From NCBI RefSeq assembly GCF_008801925.2, contig NZ_CP062804.1, positions 682,001-746,000 on the forward strand: a DNA stretch of 64,000 bases. Reading direction: 5' to 3'. The position numbers and the translations under genes are program-made. This DNA comes from Cupriavidus basilensis (GTDB lineage: Bacteria > Pseudomonadota > Gammaproteobacteria > Burkholderiales > Burkholderiaceae). A model generated the notes under the pieces. That model worked only from the letters and a program-made list of their open reading frames with translations, did not search any database and was not told the origin of the DNA. This document shows positions 27,107-37,327 of the stretch, in pieces (positions within the stretch are counted from its first letter, which is position 1; the number at the start of each line of letters is the position of its first letter).

Positions 27107-27424
27107 TCAACGCGGCTGAAAAACAATGATTGCCATCCCGGCGATCGCCACCGCCACCCCCGCCAGATCCCAGTGGCTGGGCTTCACCCCATCCACCAGC
27201 CAGAGCCACGCAATCGCCACCGCAATATAAATGCCGCCATAGGCCGCATAGACCCGCCCGGAAGCATCCGGGTGCAGCGACAGCAGCCAGGCGAACAGCG
27301 CCAGCGACAGCGCGCCTGGCACCAGCAGCCATGCGCTGGCACCCTGGCGCAGCCACAGGTAGGGGAAATAGCAGCCCAGGATCTCCGCGCAGGCCGTGAT
27401 GAGGTAAAGGGCGAAGGTCTTCAT
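27107..27424 (-). CDS. YnfA family (UPF0060) inner-membrane protein
   Basis: 105 residues with four membrane spans covering nearly the whole chain. Family signatures are [15 protein letters not shown] near the start, [12 protein letters not shown] in the middle and the final helix. YnfA proteins belong to the small multidrug-resistance fold and are suspected drug/metabolite efflux pumps; the substrate here is unknown. Its ATG overlaps the stop of the 5'-nucleotidase gene by four bases, so the two are probably translated from one message. Confidence 0.94.
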   Translation of the reverse strand: MKTFALYLITACAEILGCYFPYLWLRQGASAWLLVPGALSLALFAWLLSLHPDASGRVYAAYGGIYIAVAIAWLWLVDGVKPSHWDLAGVAVAIAGMAIIVFQPR

Positions 27425-28416
27425 GCGGCGGAGATGGGTGCGTTGCCGGCCTGGCTGGCGGCATCGGTGTCGTCGTGCCTGGCGCGCTTGCGCGCGGGCC
27501 TGCGTTTGCCGCCGCCCAGTTCTCCACCTTTGTAAGGCACCCGCCCCGACGGCACCACCGCCGACGCCAGCTCCACATGCCCTTCCTGGTCGTCGAAGAA
27601 CATATGCGCGCCGAACGCCTGCAGAACCTGATCCTTGGGCAAGCCGCCGAGGAAAAAGGCTTCATCGATGCTGACGTTCCACGCGCGCAGGGTATGCACC
27701 ACCCGTGTGTGCGCCGGGCTGTTGCGCGCCGTCACGATGGCGATGCGCACCGGGCATTGCCCAGGCGCGAAGTGCGACTGGATCTCCGCCAGCCGGAGCA
27801 GCAGCTTGGCAAACGGCCCTTCGGCCATGGCCTTGTGGCGGTGTTTCTGCTCATGCCGGACAAAGGCTTCCAGCCCCTTTTGCTTGAAGATCTGCTCGGA
27901 CTCTGGCGAGAACAGCACGGCATCGCCGTCGAAGGCAATACGGATCTGGCCGGCGGGGGCGTGATAGTCGGCGGGCGCGGCGTACAGCTGGGCCGCGGCC
28001 ACGCCGCCGTCGATGGCGGCCTGCACGTCGGTGGCTTCGCGTGAGAGGAACAGGTCCACCTTGAAGGCTTGCAGATAGCGCGAGATCGGTTCGCCGCCGG
28101 TGAACGCCGCGCGGGTGATGTCGAGCCGGTGGGTCTCGATGGCATTGAATGCGCGCAGCCCGGTGTCCGGCGAATTGCGCGAGATCACCACGACCTCGAC
28201 CAGCCTTCGGTCCGGGATCAGGTGATTGAGTCCGAGCAGCGCCTGCACCAGCGGAAAGGCCGTGCCCGGCAGCAGGGGTTCGTCCTCATGCTGGCGCTGG
28301 TAGGCGGAGTAGGACGCCACCCCCTCGGATTGATAGATGCCGTTCTCGTGCTCGAGGTCGAACAACGCCCGGGACGAGATGCCGATGACGAGTTTGTCTG
28401 TGAGATCGTAGGCCAT
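27421..28416 (-). CDS. 5'-nucleotidase (cytosolic 5'-nucleotidase 1-like)
   Basis: 331 residues resembling the PF06189 5'-nucleotidase family. Visible pieces are [36 protein letters not shown], the central aspartates in [17 protein letters not shown] and the late [16 protein letters not shown]; the haloacid-dehalogenase-like aspartates DGD and DDQ fit a magnesium-dependent phosphatase acting on nucleoside monophosphates. The C-terminal 35 residues are basic and probably disordered. First of two overlapping genes with ynfA-like downstream. Confidence 0.85.
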   Translation of the reverse strand: MAYDLTDKLVIGISSRALFDLEHENGIYQSEGVASYSAYQRQHEDEPLLPGTAFPLVQALLGLNHLIPDRRLVEVVVISRNSPDTGLRAFNAIETHRLDITRAAFTGGEPISRYLQAFKVDLFLSREATDVQAAIDGGVAAAQLYAAPADYHAPAGQIRIAFDGDAVLFSPESEQIFKQKGLEAFVRHEQKHRHKAMAEGPFAKLLLRLAEIQSHFAPGQCPVRIAIVTARNSPAHTRVVHTLRAWNVSIDEAFFLGGLPKDQVLQAFGAHMFFDDQEGHVELASAVVPSGRVPYKGGELGGGKRRPARKRARHDDTDAASQAGNAPISAA

Positions 28417-28620
28417 GCCGCAGTATAAAGGCAGACGATTCGGCGCTGGCGACGCGCCGGGCGGATGCGCCGCTCACCGGCTGCATCCAGCGCACGCTGT
28501 CGTTCTTACAATCTTTGACATTTCTGCGCTTTGCGACGCAAGTGCGCGCGCGTATGCTGGCCCGCATTTGCGAATGCGCCGGCCATGCCGGGCATCGCCT
28601 TCCCCGATTTCCCATCCCCC

Positions 28621-29169
28621 ATGATCACTCCTGATTCCCTCCGCGCGCGGCCCGGGACCGGCCTGCGTGGCCCGGCCGCGCTTGCCGCCGCGCTTGCCCT
28701 TTGCTTATCCGCCACGGGCTGCAGTTCCTTGCTGAGCGAGGGCACGGCGGCCGGTGCGGGCATTGCCGGCGCCAGCATTGCCGGTGCACTGACGGATAAC
28801 GCGGCGGTGGCGACCGGCATCGGCCTGGGTGTGCAGGCGGGTGCCAGGGCCGCCTTGCAGTACAGCCAACGCAAAATCCACGCAGCGGCGCAAGACCGCA
28901 TCGCCATGGCCGCCGGCCCGCTGGCCGTGGATGCGGTGGCGGACTGGAAGACCGACCACGCCGTGCCGCTCGAGCCTGCGGAGCATGGCCGGGTCACGGT
29001 CAGCCGGGAGATCGGCGGCAAGTCCCTGCAGTGCAAGGAGATCGTGTTCTCGGTGGACGACGAAGCGAAAGCCAGCGCGTTCTATATCGCGGCGATCTGC
29101 CGGGACGGCCAGACGTGGAAGTGGGCGTCGGCGGAGCCGGCCACCGAGCGCTGGGGGGCGCTGCAATGA
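28621..29169 (+). CDS. Lipoprotein, first of a tandem paralogous pair
   Basis: 182 residues. Signal peptide ends in a lipobox, LSATGC, so the mature protein starts at a lipid-modified cysteine. A glycine/alanine-rich stretch (about 45-80) that looks like a glycine-zipper membrane segment is followed by a folded domain ending FSVDDEAKASAFYIAAICR and TWKWASAEPA. The same plan and ending occur in the next gene, so they are duplicates. Function unknown. The stop overlaps the next start (ATGA). Confidence 0.82.
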   Translation: MITPDSLRARPGTGLRGPAALAAALALCLSATGCSSLLSEGTAAGAGIAGASIAGALTDNAAVATGIGLGVQAGARAALQYSQRKIHAAAQDRIAMAAGPLAVDAVADWKTDHAVPLEPAEHGRVTVSREIGGKSLQCKEIVFSVDDEAKASAFYIAAICRDGQTWKWASAEPATERWGALQ

Positions 29170-29663
29170 GCGGCCCGCACCGCTTGCGGGTCATCGTGCC
29201 CGTGCTTGCGGCCGCCCTGGCCACCGGCTGCTCGTCGGTCGGCGACCTGACCGGCGCGGTGGCCGGCGTGGCGACCGGCGCGGTCACCGGCAACCCGGCC
29301 CTGGCCGCCGGTGTGGCCATCGGCGTCAGCGCTGCCACGGATGCCGGCGCCAAATACGTCTTGCGCAACTGGCAGCAGGCGGAGCAGGACAGCATCGCCG
29401 CCACCATCGGCGCCATGCCGGTCGATGCGCAGCAGCGCTGGGAAATCCGCCACCCCTTGCCCTATGCCAACGAGCATGGCTGGGTGCGGGTGGTGCGCGT
29501 CATCCGCACGCCGCTGGCGGAATGCCGGGAGGCGCTGTTCTCGGTGGACGACGACGCCAGGCAACAGCGCGCCTGGTTCCTGACCACCGCCTGCCGGCAG
29601 CCCGCCGGCTGGAAATGGGCGGCGGCGGAGCCGGCGGTGCCGCGCTGGGGCAACCTGCAGTAA
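29166..29663 (+). CDS. Lipoprotein, second of a tandem paralogous pair
   Basis: 165 residues. Lipobox LATGC, then a glycine-zipper-like stretch (GAVAGVATGAVTGNPALAAG) and the same C-terminal domain as its neighbour: both share W-x4-H-P/V-L-P, EHG-x-V, a cysteine followed by E-x2-FSVDD, CR, WKWA-x-AEPA and a final RWG-x-LQ. Translationally coupled to the upstream gene by a four-base overlap. The conserved cysteines (in the CKE/CRE segment and the later CR) could form a disulfide in the periplasm. Function unknown. Confidence 0.82.
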   Translation: MSGPHRLRVIVPVLAAALATGCSSVGDLTGAVAGVATGAVTGNPALAAGVAIGVSAATDAGAKYVLRNWQQAEQDSIAATIGAMPVDAQQRWEIRHPLPYANEHGWVRVVRVIRTPLAECREALFSVDDDARQQRAWFLTTACRQPAGWKWAAAEPAVPRWGNLQ

Positions 29664-29672
29664 GGCAGGGCG

Positions 29673-30608
29673 TCAGCCCATCGTGAAGCCATCCTTCAGC
29701 GTCTCGCGCAGGTAGTCCACAAACACGCGCACGGCGCGCGGCAGGTAGGGGCTGTAGGGGCGGATGGCGAACAGGTGGTCGCCAAAGGCCCCCGCCGGGC
29801 GCCAGTTGGGCAGGACCTTGACCAGCCTGCCGGCGGCGACGTCCGCCTGGGCGGTGAAGTCCGGCAGCAGGGCGATGCCCAGTCCGCCCAGCGCCGCCTC
29901 GCGCAGGGCCTCGCTGTTGTTGGCGGCAAAGCTGCCGTGGATGGCCACGCTGCGCCGGGTGCCGGCGCAGCGCAGCGGCTCGAAGCTCCAGGTGGGCGAT
30001 TCGCCCCGGCGGAAGTAATGCAGGCAGGCATGCTCGGCCAGTTCCTCCGGGGTTTCGGGCGAGCCATGGCGCTTCAGGTAACTGCGCGTTGCCACCAGCA
30101 CCGTGTTCGTGCGGCATAGCGTCCAGGCGATATGCGTATCCGGCGCCACCGAGGCATGCCGGATTGCCAGGTCGAAGCCCTCCTGCGCCAGCGCGGTGAA
30201 CTTGTCGGAAAACTCCATCTCGATCCGCACCTCCGGATAGGCCTTCAGGAAGGCCGGGATGCGCGGGACGATCTGCTGCCGGCCCAGCGCCACCGGCGCC
30301 GTGACCCGCAGCAAGCCGCGCGGCTCGCCGGCAAGATCGCGCACGCCTGCAAAGCCGCGCTCGATGTCCGCGAAGGCGTTGCGCGTGGTGTCCGCGAGTT
30401 GCTGGCCCGCTTCGGTCAACCGGACGCTGCGGGTGGTCCGCTGCACCAGCGGCACCCCGGCGCTGCGCTCCAGCTCCGCGATGCGCTGGCTCATGGCCCC
30501 CTTGCTCAGGCCCAGGCGCACGGCCGCAGCGGTGTAGCTGCCAAGCTCACCCAGCACGACCAGCGAGTAAAGGTGCGCCCAGTTGGGTTCTTTATTTTCG
30601 TCTTCCAT
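29673..30608 (-). CDS. LysR-family transcriptional regulator
   Basis: 311 residues. N-terminal helix-turn-helix with [20 protein letters not shown] and [20 protein letters not shown], typical of the CrgA/DmlR-like branch, then an effector domain. I place the start at ATG 30608; the longer frame to 30746 would run through the palindrome at 30614-30637. That palindrome lies six bases upstream of the start, so autoregulation is likely. Divergent from mmsA, its probable target. Confidence 0.92.
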   Translation of the reverse strand: MEDENKEPNWAHLYSLVVLGELGSYTAAAVRLGLSKGAMSQRIAELERSAGVPLVQRTTRSVRLTEAGQQLADTTRNAFADIERGFAGVRDLAGEPRGLLRVTAPVALGRQQIVPRIPAFLKAYPEVRIEMEFSDKFTALAQEGFDLAIRHASVAPDTHIAWTLCRTNTVLVATRSYLKRHGSPETPEELAEHACLHYFRRGESPTWSFEPLRCAGTRRSVAIHGSFAANNSEALREAALGGLGIALLPDFTAQADVAAGRLVKVLPNWRPAGAFGDHLFAIRPYSPYLPRAVRVFVDYLRETLKDGFTMG

Positions 30609-30613
30609 CGCGG

Positions 30614-30637
30614 CATTGTTTACTTTGCTAAACAATG
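30614..30637. promoter_or_regulatory. LysR operator candidate between lysR and mmsA
   Basis: CATTGTTTA (30614-30622), six bases, TAAACAATG (30629-30637): a perfect nine-base inverted repeat. It lies immediately before the lysR start and about 90 bases before mmsA, the expected position of a shared LysR site. Confidence 0.7.
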
Positions 30638-30723
30638 AGTCAAGCCGCGCGGCATTGATGGGGGAAGGGGCCGTGACTACACTCGTCGCATTGGCTAAAC
30701 CCTCTTTCCTGCAAGGCAGCAAC

Positions 30724-32244
30724 GTGAAGACTCCCATCGCATACACCGAAGGCGGCCAGCTCGGCCACTACATCAACGGCAGCCGGGTTGCCAGCGTCAG
30801 CGGACGCACGCAGGATGTCTTCAATCCGGCCACCGGCGCCGCCGCGCGCACCGTGGCGCTGGGCTCGGTCGACGAAGCCGGCAGCGCGGTTGCCGCTGCG
30901 GCCGCGGCCTTCCCGGCCTGGGCGGACACGCCCCCGATCCGCCGCGCGCGGGTCATGCAACGCTTCCTGCAACTGATGAACGAGCATCGCGACACGCTCG
31001 CGGCGATGATCACGGCGGAACACGGCAAGGTCTTTTCCGACGCGCAGGGCGAAGTCTCCCGGGGCATCGACATCATCGAGTTCGCCTGCGGGATTCCGCA
31101 ATTGCTCAAGGGCGACTACACGGACCAGGTCAGCACCGGCATGGACAACTGGACGCTGCGCCAGCCGCTGGGCGTGGTGGTTGGCATCACGCCGTTCAAC
31201 TTCCCCTGCATGGTTCCGTGCTGGATGTTCCCGATTGCGCTGGCGGCCGGCAACACCTTTGTGCTCAAGCCCAGCGAGCGCGATCCCAGCGCCAGCCTGT
31301 TCATGGCGGATCTGCTGACCGAAGCCGGCTTGCCGGCCGGCGTGTTCAACGTGGTGCAGGGCGACAAGGTCGTGGTAGACGCACTGATCGAACATCCTGA
31401 CGTCAAGGCGGTGAGCTTTGTCGGCTCTACCCCGATCGCCCAGTACATCAGTGAGCGCTCGGCGCATTTCGGCAAGCGCGTGCAGGCGCTCGGCGGCGCC
31501 AAGAACCACCTGGTGGTCATGCCCGACGCGGACATCGAACAAGCCGTGGACGCCCTGATCGGCGCCGGCTACGGCTCGGCCGGCGAGCGCTGCATGGCGA
31601 TCTCGATCGCCGTGCTGGTGGGCGATGTCGCGGACAAGATCCTCCCGCTGCTGGCCGAGCGCGTGAAGGCACTGGTGATCGGCAATGGCATGAACGCCGA
31701 GGCCGAGATGGGCCCCATCGTCACGCGCCAGGCCCTGGAGCGGATCGAAGGCTACGTCGGCCTCGGCGTGGAGGAAGGCGCCACGCTGGTGGTGGACGGG
31801 CGCGATTGCCGCGTGCCCGGCCATGAAGCGGGCTTCTTCACGGGCGGCACCTTGTTTGACAACGTGACCCCCGCCATGCGCATCTACAAGGAAGAAATCT
31901 TCGGCCCGGTGCTGGGCTGCGTGCGCGTGAAGGATTTTGCCCAGGCCGTGCAACTGGTCAACGACCATGAGTTCGGCAACGGCGTGGCCTGCTACACCAG
32001 CGACGGCGGCGTGGCGCGTGAGTTTGCGCGGCGCATCCAGGTCGGCATGGTCGGCATCAACGTGCCCATCCCGGTGCCGATGGCCTGGCACGGCTTTGGC
32101 GGCTGGAAGCGCAGCCTGTTTGGCGACACCCACGCGTATGGCGAGGAAGGCGTGCGCTTCTACACCAAGCAGAAGTCGGTCATGCAGCGCTGGCCCGACA
32201 GCATCGGCAAGGGCGCCGAGTTCGCTATGCCGACGGCGAAGTAA
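30724..32244 (+). CDS. mmsA: Methylmalonate-semialdehyde dehydrogenase (acylating)
   Basis: 506 residues. Converts methylmalonate semialdehyde or malonate semialdehyde plus CoA and NAD+ to propionyl-CoA or acetyl-CoA, a step of valine, myo-inositol and beta-alanine breakdown. Family marks are [15 protein letters not shown], the catalytic cysteine in [11 protein letters not shown], and [12 protein letters not shown]. The acylating family lacks the general-base glutamate, here ALGGAKNH. I propose the GTG at 30724 ([12 protein letters not shown]) as start because the usual family N-terminus begins there; longer ATG starts overlap the regulatory palindrome. No mmsB dehydrogenase lies beside it. 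Confidence 0.92.
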   Translation: MKTPIAYTEGGQLGHYINGSRVASVSGRTQDVFNPATGAAARTVALGSVDEAGSAVAAAAAAFPAWADTPPIRRARVMQRFLQLMNEHRDTLAAMITAEHGKVFSDAQGEVSRGIDIIEFACGIPQLLKGDYTDQVSTGMDNWTLRQPLGVVVGITPFNFPCMVPCWMFPIALAAGNTFVLKPSERDPSASLFMADLLTEAGLPAGVFNVVQGDKVVVDALIEHPDVKAVSFVGSTPIAQYISERSAHFGKRVQALGGAKNHLVVMPDADIEQAVDALIGAGYGSAGERCMAISIAVLVGDVADKILPLLAERVKALVIGNGMNAEAEMGPIVTRQALERIEGYVGLGVEEGATLVVDGRDCRVPGHEAGFFTGGTLFDNVTPAMRIYKEEIFGPVLGCVRVKDFAQAVQLVNDHEFGNGVACYTSDGGVAREFARRIQVGMVGINVPIPVPMAWHGFGGWKRSLFGDTHAYGEEGVRFYTKQKSVMQRWPDSIGKGAEFAMPTAK

Positions 32245-32609
32245 CTTCGGGCAACTGCACCGGATGCATCGGGTCCGGTCAGTCCCATTTATTGCAGTTT
32301 GCGTGCGCTGAATACCCGCCTCATCAGGCGCGCTTCGCGTTGAGCCACGCTGGAAGCACCCGGCATGATCATCGTCCCCGCCGGGTTTTGCCGCGCCCGG
32401 GCAATTGATAGGCGCACCGGCGATACGCCAAGCCCATCTGCCACCACTTGCAGCCGGCGTGCCCGTCCCCACGGCACGTTGCGCTGCCAGCCGCCCAGCC
32501 GCAGCACGCTACGCTGCCGGCGGCCGGCTTCGCCTGCCAATTCGGCAGCTTCTGCCGCGGTCTCCTCCCTACAATCCTATAAAGAGGAACAAAGCCCACG
32601 GAGACCGCA
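32245..32609. other. Intergenic region before the pyruvate dehydrogenase E1 gene
   Basis: No supported gene. Near the right end TACAAT (32570-32575) and TATAAA (32578-32583) are possible -10 elements for the downstream gene; I see no good -35. Several short inverted GC-rich stretches (around 32380 and 32515) could be terminator or attenuator structures for mmsA but lack a T-run. Confidence 0.4.
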
Positions 32610-35285
32610 ATGCGTGCCCTGCCAAAGACAGCCGCCATCCAGATTGCCCCTGGCGAAGGGCACGACCCCGACGTTGAGGAAACCCGCGAATGGCTCGACG
32701 CCCTGGCCGGCGTCTTTCGCACCGGCGGCGCGGCGCGTGCGCGCTTCCTGCTGGAGCGCCTTGCCGAGCATGCCAGCCATCTCGGCCTTGGCGAACGGGC
32801 GCATCCGTACTCGGCCTACCAGAACAGCATCGGCGTAGGCGAGCAGCCGCGCTATCCCGGCGACCTTGCCATGGAGCAGCGGCTGACCTCGATCATCCGC
32901 TGGAACGCGCTGGCCATGGTGGTGCGCGCCAACAAGGCCTACGGCGAACTAGGCGGCCACCTTGCCAGCTATGCCTCCGCCGCCGAGATCTTCGAGGTGG
33001 GTTTCAATCACTTCTTCCGCGCCGACGATGGGGACCACAAGGGCGACCTGGTCTACTTCCAGCCGCATTCCGCGCCGGGCGTCTATGCCCGCGCCTTCCT
33101 GGAGGGACGGCTGTCCGAGTCCCAACTGGCGAGCTACCGGCAGGAAACCGGCGGCGGCGGCCTCTCCTCCTATCCGCATCCCTGGCTGATGCCGGATTTC
33201 TGGCAATTCCCGACCGGCTCCATGGGCATCGGCCCGATCAGCGCGATCTACCAGGCCCGCTTCCTGCGCTATCTCGGGCATCGCGGCATTGCCGACACCG
33301 CTGCGCGGCGCGTGTGGGGCGTGTTCGGGGATGGCGAGATGGACGAGCCGGAGTCGCTTGCCGCGCTCTCGCTGGCGGCACGCGAGCAGCTCGACAACCT
33401 CACCTTCGTCATCAATTGCAACCTGCAGAGGCTCGACGGCCCGGTGCGCGGCAACGGCCAGGTGATCCACGAGCTGGAGGCGCTGTTTGGCGGCGCAGGC
33501 TGGCACGTCGTCAAGGTGGTCTGGGGTTCCGAGTGGGATGCACTGTTTGCGCGCGACACCAATCACGCGCTGCTGCGGCGCTTTGCTGCGATGGTGGACG
33601 GCGAGTACCAGAACCTCGGCGCCAAGGATGGCGACTACAACCTGGCCCACTTCTTCAACACGGACCCCGAGCTCAAGGCGCTGGTCGCCAGCATGAGCAG
33701 CGCGGATATCGATGCGCTGCGCCGGGGCGGCCATGACTTTCGCAAGCTGTACGCCGCATTCCAGGATGCGCAGGCGCACAAGGGCAAGCCCACCGTGATC
33801 CTCGCCAAGACCAAGAAGGGCTACGGCATGGGCGAAGCGGGCGAATCCCGCATGACCGCGCACCAGCAAAAGAAGCTCGATATCGACGCGCTGCGTGCCT
33901 TCCGCGACCGCTTTGCGCTGCCGCTGGACGACGATGCCGTGGCGGAGCTGCGCTTCTACAAGCCGGCCGACGACAGCCCGGAGATGACCTACCTCCATGC
34001 GCGCCGGCAAGCGCTGGGCGGCTACCTGCCAGCCCGCGCGCGCACCGCGCCCGCGCTGCGCATGCCCGACCTGATGCAGTACGGCCGCTTCGCCATGGAG
34101 CCGGACGAGCGCGCCGTCTCCACCACCACGGGCGTGGTACGCCTGTTCACCAACCTGATCAAGGACAAGGAAATCGGCCCGCGCGTGGTGCCCATCGTGG
34201 CCGACGAGGCGCGCACCTTCGGCATGGCCAACCTGTTCCGGCAGATCGGCATCTACTCGCCGGTAGGGCAGCTCTACGAGCCGGAAGACGCCGGCTCGAT
34301 GCTGTACTACAAGGAAAGCCAGCAAGGGCAACTGCTGGAAGAAGGCATCACCGAAGCCGGCGCACTGGCCTCGTGGACGGCTGCGGCAACGTCATACAGC
34401 GTGAGCGGCGTCGCCATGCTGCCGTTCTATATCTATTACTCGATGTTCGGCTTCCAGCGCGTCGGCGACCTGATCTGGGCGGCGGCGGACCAGCGCGCGC
34501 GCGGCTTCCTGATCGGCGCCACCGCCGGGCGCACCACGCTTGCCGGCGAAGGCTTGCAGCACCAGGATGGCACCAGCCAGCTGATTGCCGCCACGGTGCC
34601 GAACTGCCGTGCCTACGATCCGGCCTTCGCCAGCGAAGCCGCGGTCATCATCCACCACGGCGCGCGCAGCATGCTGGAAGCGCAGCGCGACGAGTTCTAC
34701 TACCTGACCGTCAACAACGAGAACTACGTGCAGGCGCCGCTGCGCGAGGACGCGCACGACGACGTGATCAAGGGCATGTACCTTTTCGGCACGCGCGGCC
34801 CCGAAGGCGCTGCCACCAGCGTGAGGCTGCTCGGTTCGGGCGCCATCCTGCGCGAAGTCATCGCCGCCGCGGACTTGCTGGCAAGTGACTGGGATATCAA
34901 GTCAGAGATCTGGAGCGTGACCAGCTTTTCCGAGCTCGCCAGGGACGCCCGCGAATGCGAGCGCGCCAGCCTGTTCGCCAGCGGCGGCGAAACGCAAAGC
35001 CATTTGCAGCGCTCGCTGCCGGGCGCTACCCCGGTCATCGCCGCCACCGACTACGTGCGGGCCTACGCGCAGCTCATCGCCTCGTACCTGCACGCGCCGT
35101 TCACCGCGCTTGGCACGGACGGCTTCGGGCGCAGCGATACGCGCGCCGCGCTGCGCCGCTTCTTCGAGATCGACCGCTACCACGTGGCGATTGCCGCGCT
35201 GCGGTCGATTTCTCCGGCGCTGCATGCCAAGGGGCTGGAGCGCTATGGTGTGAGGACGGAGGTGGATGCGCCCTGGGCGCGTTAA
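32610..35285 (+). CDS. aceE: Pyruvate dehydrogenase E1 component, homodimeric type
   Basis: 891 residues, the usual length of bacterial AceE. Thiamine diphosphate motif GDGEMDEPESLAAL ending in NCNLQRLDGPVRGNG; the N-terminal YSAYQNSIGV and the later HQDGTSQL and YYLTVNNENY are family marks. AceE decarboxylates pyruvate and passes the acetyl group to a lipoyl-E2. No E2 (aceF) or E3 gene follows; the next gene is on the other strand, so this is a stand-alone copy, possibly an extra E1 or one acting on another 2-oxo acid. CGGAGACC precedes the ATG. Confidence 0.93.
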   Translation: MRALPKTAAIQIAPGEGHDPDVEETREWLDALAGVFRTGGAARARFLLERLAEHASHLGLGERAHPYSAYQNSIGVGEQPRYPGDLAMEQRLTSIIRWNALAMVVRANKAYGELGGHLASYASAAEIFEVGFNHFFRADDGDHKGDLVYFQPHSAPGVYARAFLEGRLSESQLASYRQETGGGGLSSYPHPWLMPDFWQFPTGSMGIGPISAIYQARFLRYLGHRGIADTAARRVWGVFGDGEMDEPESLAALSLAAREQLDNLTFVINCNLQRLDGPVRGNGQVIHELEALFGGAGWHVVKVVWGSEWDALFARDTNHALLRRFAAMVDGEYQNLGAKDGDYNLAHFFNTDPELKALVASMSSADIDALRRGGHDFRKLYAAFQDAQAHKGKPTVILAKTKKGYGMGEAGESRMTAHQQKKLDIDALRAFRDRFALPLDDDAVAELRFYKPADDSPEMTYLHARRQALGGYLPARARTAPALRMPDLMQYGRFAMEPDERAVSTTTGVVRLFTNLIKDKEIGPRVVPIVADEARTFGMANLFRQIGIYSPVGQLYEPEDAGSMLYYKESQQGQLLEEGITEAGALASWTAAATSYSVSGVAMLPFYIYYSMFGFQRVGDLIWAAADQRARGFLIGATAGRTTLAGEGLQHQDGTSQLIAATVPNCRAYDPAFASEAAVIIHHGARSMLEAQRDEFYYLTVNNENYVQAPLREDAHDDVIKGMYLFGTRGPEGAATSVRLLGSGAILREVIAAADLLASDWDIKSEIWSVTSFSELARDARECERASLFASGGETQSHLQRSLPGATPVIAATDYVRAYAQLIASYLHAPFTALGTDGFGRSDTRAALRRFFEIDRYHVAIAALRSISPALHAKGLERYGVRTEVDAPWAR

Positions 35286-35470
35286 GGCAGCGCGTGCGCG
35301 CTTGTCTCCTGTCCGGCTTGCACAGCAAAGGGGCGCAGGCCGCGGGAGGCAGAGGATGGCGATGAAGCGGGAGGGGGCCATCGAACGGCCTCATCATATG
35401 GCCCCATCAAACGGCCCCCCCCAACAGCTCCATGTGCGTCAACAGCCGAGCCTGCTGCACGCAGCACGAC

Positions 35471-35836
35471 TCAATCCCGGCCCACATCCGCTGAGGGTTC
35501 ATCCAGCAAGTGCCCGAACTCATCCAGCTCCTTCTGGATCCGCGCCATGCTCGCGTCAATCGCCTGCGGCGTGATTTCGCCGTCGACGAACTCAACCGAG
35601 ACACGGGTAACACGCGGATCTTTGTCGATCATGCCCTGCAGCACCTTGTCGAAGAACTTCTCCCCCGCACGCAAGCCGAGCGGGCGGGGAACCAGCACCT
35701 TGACCAGCAGGACCTCCTCTTCACTTTTCGCCTTGGCCGCATCGGCAAACGCGGTCCGGAGATACGATTTGAGTTTCAAAACACTCAGGTTGCCAGGAAC
35801 AGCAATATGCGACACCCGCACCTTTGCTTCAGCCAT
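35471..35836 (-). CDS. Hypothetical protein, unrecognised
   Basis: 121 residues, soluble, mixed alpha/beta by composition. Notable stretches: HIAVPGNLSVLKLKSYLR, EEVLLVKVLVPRPLGLRAGE, VTRVSVEFVDGEITPQAID and an acidic C-terminus. A strong site (GGAGAAG) lies before ATG 35836; the longer frame to 35983 is rejected. Flanked by aceE (converging) and the cytochrome gene. I recognise no family and assign no function. Confidence 0.7.
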   Translation of the reverse strand: MAEAKVRVSHIAVPGNLSVLKLKSYLRTAFADAAKAKSEEEVLLVKVLVPRPLGLRAGEKFFDKVLQGMIDKDPRVTRVSVEFVDGEITPQAIDASMARIQKELDEFGHLLDEPSADVGRD

Positions 35837-36022
35837 GCTACTTCTCCGCCGAAATTGAACGCGAGGACTATACCGCAGCCGGCATCGGCCGCAATGGGAT
35901 GCGGCCCTGTGGCCATGTAGCCAGCCAGAATGCCCTGTTCGCCGCGCCTGTTTGCGCGGCCAGGTCATCCTGTCCGGCTGCATTCATCCGATACGCCAGC
36001 ACCGGCAGCACAGCGTCCTGCC

Positions 36023-37327
36023 TCAATGCCCCTTGCCCGCCTCCACGCGTAGCGCCTTCACCTTGTCCGCGCTCACATCACCGGGCTGTCCGCCATAGCT
36101 TGCCCGCAGGTAGTTAGCCAGGTCGGCCAGTTCCGCATCGCTCAGGCGCGAGGCAAAGCCCGGCATGTCCTGCAGGCTCTCCAGCCCGGGGAATTTCTGC
36201 GCTTCGATGCCGTCGAGCATGGACACGATCAGGTTATGCGGATCGGCGTTGCGCACGGTGGAGTTGCCCAGCATCGCCACCGCCACATGCGGCTTGCCTT
36301 CACCCTCGCGGCCATGGCAGCCGGCGCAGACGGCCAGGTATTGCTGGCGGCCAGGCTTGAACTGCGCTGCGTCCGCGCTGGCCGGCTTCACTGGCTGGGG
36401 CTGCGGCGGCTGGTCACCCAGCAGGTAAGTGGACATGGCGGTGAGGTCGGCCTTGTTCAGGTACTGGCTGCTGAGATGGACCACGGGGAACATCTCGCCG
36501 TAGGCCGAACCCTGCGGCGCCATGCCGGTGGCGAAGAAGGTCTGCAGGTCCGCGCCCGTCCAGCCGCGCGCGGCCAGGCCCGCCGGTGTGATGTCCGGTG
36601 CGGCCACGCGGCCGAGCGCGGCGCCGGCCAATGGCCTGGCCGCGTCCAGGCGGCCGAACGTGGCGCGCGGCGTGTGGCATTCGGCGCAGTGGCCCAGTGC
36701 GTTGGACAGGTAGCGGCCGCGCTGCCAGGCCGGGGTCTGGCCGGTGGAGGCATCGGGCAACTGGTCCTTCAGGAACAGCAGGTTCCAGCCGACCAGCGCC
36801 ACGCGCATGTTGTACGGAAAGCTGAGGTCGTGCGGCCGGTTGGCCACGGCGGCTGGCTTTAGCTGCATCAGGTAGGCGTACATCGCATCGGTGTCGCCGC
36901 GCGACAGGCCGCGGAACGAGGTGTAGGGCATGGCGGGGTAGAGATGCTTGTCCGGCGTGACGCCATCATGCAGCGCCTTATAGAAATCGTCGGCGCTCCA
37001 CTTGCCGATGCCGTGGTCCCTGTCCGGCGTGATGTTGGTGCCGTAGAAGGTGCCGAACGGCGAGGCCAGTTCCACCCCGCCGGCAAACGGCGCGCCCTGG
37101 GCGCTGGTATGGCAGGCGGCGCAATCGGCGGCGCGCACCAGGTAGCGCCCGCGCGCGATCTGGTCGGCGGGCGAGAGCCGGGTGGCGGGTTGCTGGTCGG
37201 CGGCGGTGTCGATCGGGGCGGCATGGTCGCCGCAGCCGGCCAGCATGGCGGCGCCCAGCGCGGCCAGGGTGGCCAGCGTGGCGCGCGCGTGTCGGAGGAG
37301 GTTGGGCTGGCGCATCGTACTCGTCAT
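36023..37327 (-). CDS. Tri-haem cytochrome c subunit of molybdenum dehydrogenase
   Basis: 434 residues with a signal peptide/lipobox-like start (MLAGCGD) and three haem-binding sites, CAACH, CAECH and CAGCH, spread through three cytochrome c domains, as in the cytochrome subunits of membrane-bound alcohol, gluconate and aldehyde dehydrogenases. It should accept electrons from the 2Fe-2S subunit and pass them to ubiquinone or an oxidase. The ATG at 37327 shares one base with the stop of the 2Fe-2S gene; a GTG one codon upstream is possible. Last gene of the three-gene operon. Confidence 0.93.
   Translation of the reverse strand: MTSTMRQPNLLRHARATLATLAALGAAMLAGCGDHAAPIDTAADQQPATRLSPADQIARGRYLVRAADCAACHTSAQGAPFAGGVELASPFGTFYGTNITPDRDHGIGKWSADDFYKALHDGVTPDKHLYPAMPYTSFRGLSRGDTDAMYAYLMQLKPAAVANRPHDLSFPYNMRVALVGWNLLFLKDQLPDASTGQTPAWQRGRYLSNALGHCAECHTPRATFGRLDAARPLAGAALGRVAAPDITPAGLAARGWTGADLQTFFATGMAPQGSAYGEMFPVVHLSSQYLNKADLTAMSTYLLGDQPPQPQPVKPASADAAQFKPGRQQYLAVCAGCHGREGEGKPHVAVAMLGNSTVRNADPHNLIVSMLDGIEAQKFPGLESLQDMPGFASRLSDAELADLANYLRASYGGQPGDVSADKVKALRVEAGKGH

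Noticed and set aside
35374..35405. Inverted repeat GGGGCCAT/ATGGCCCC after aceE as a terminator
   Set aside because: Sixteen-base loop and no T-run on either side; too weak to call.
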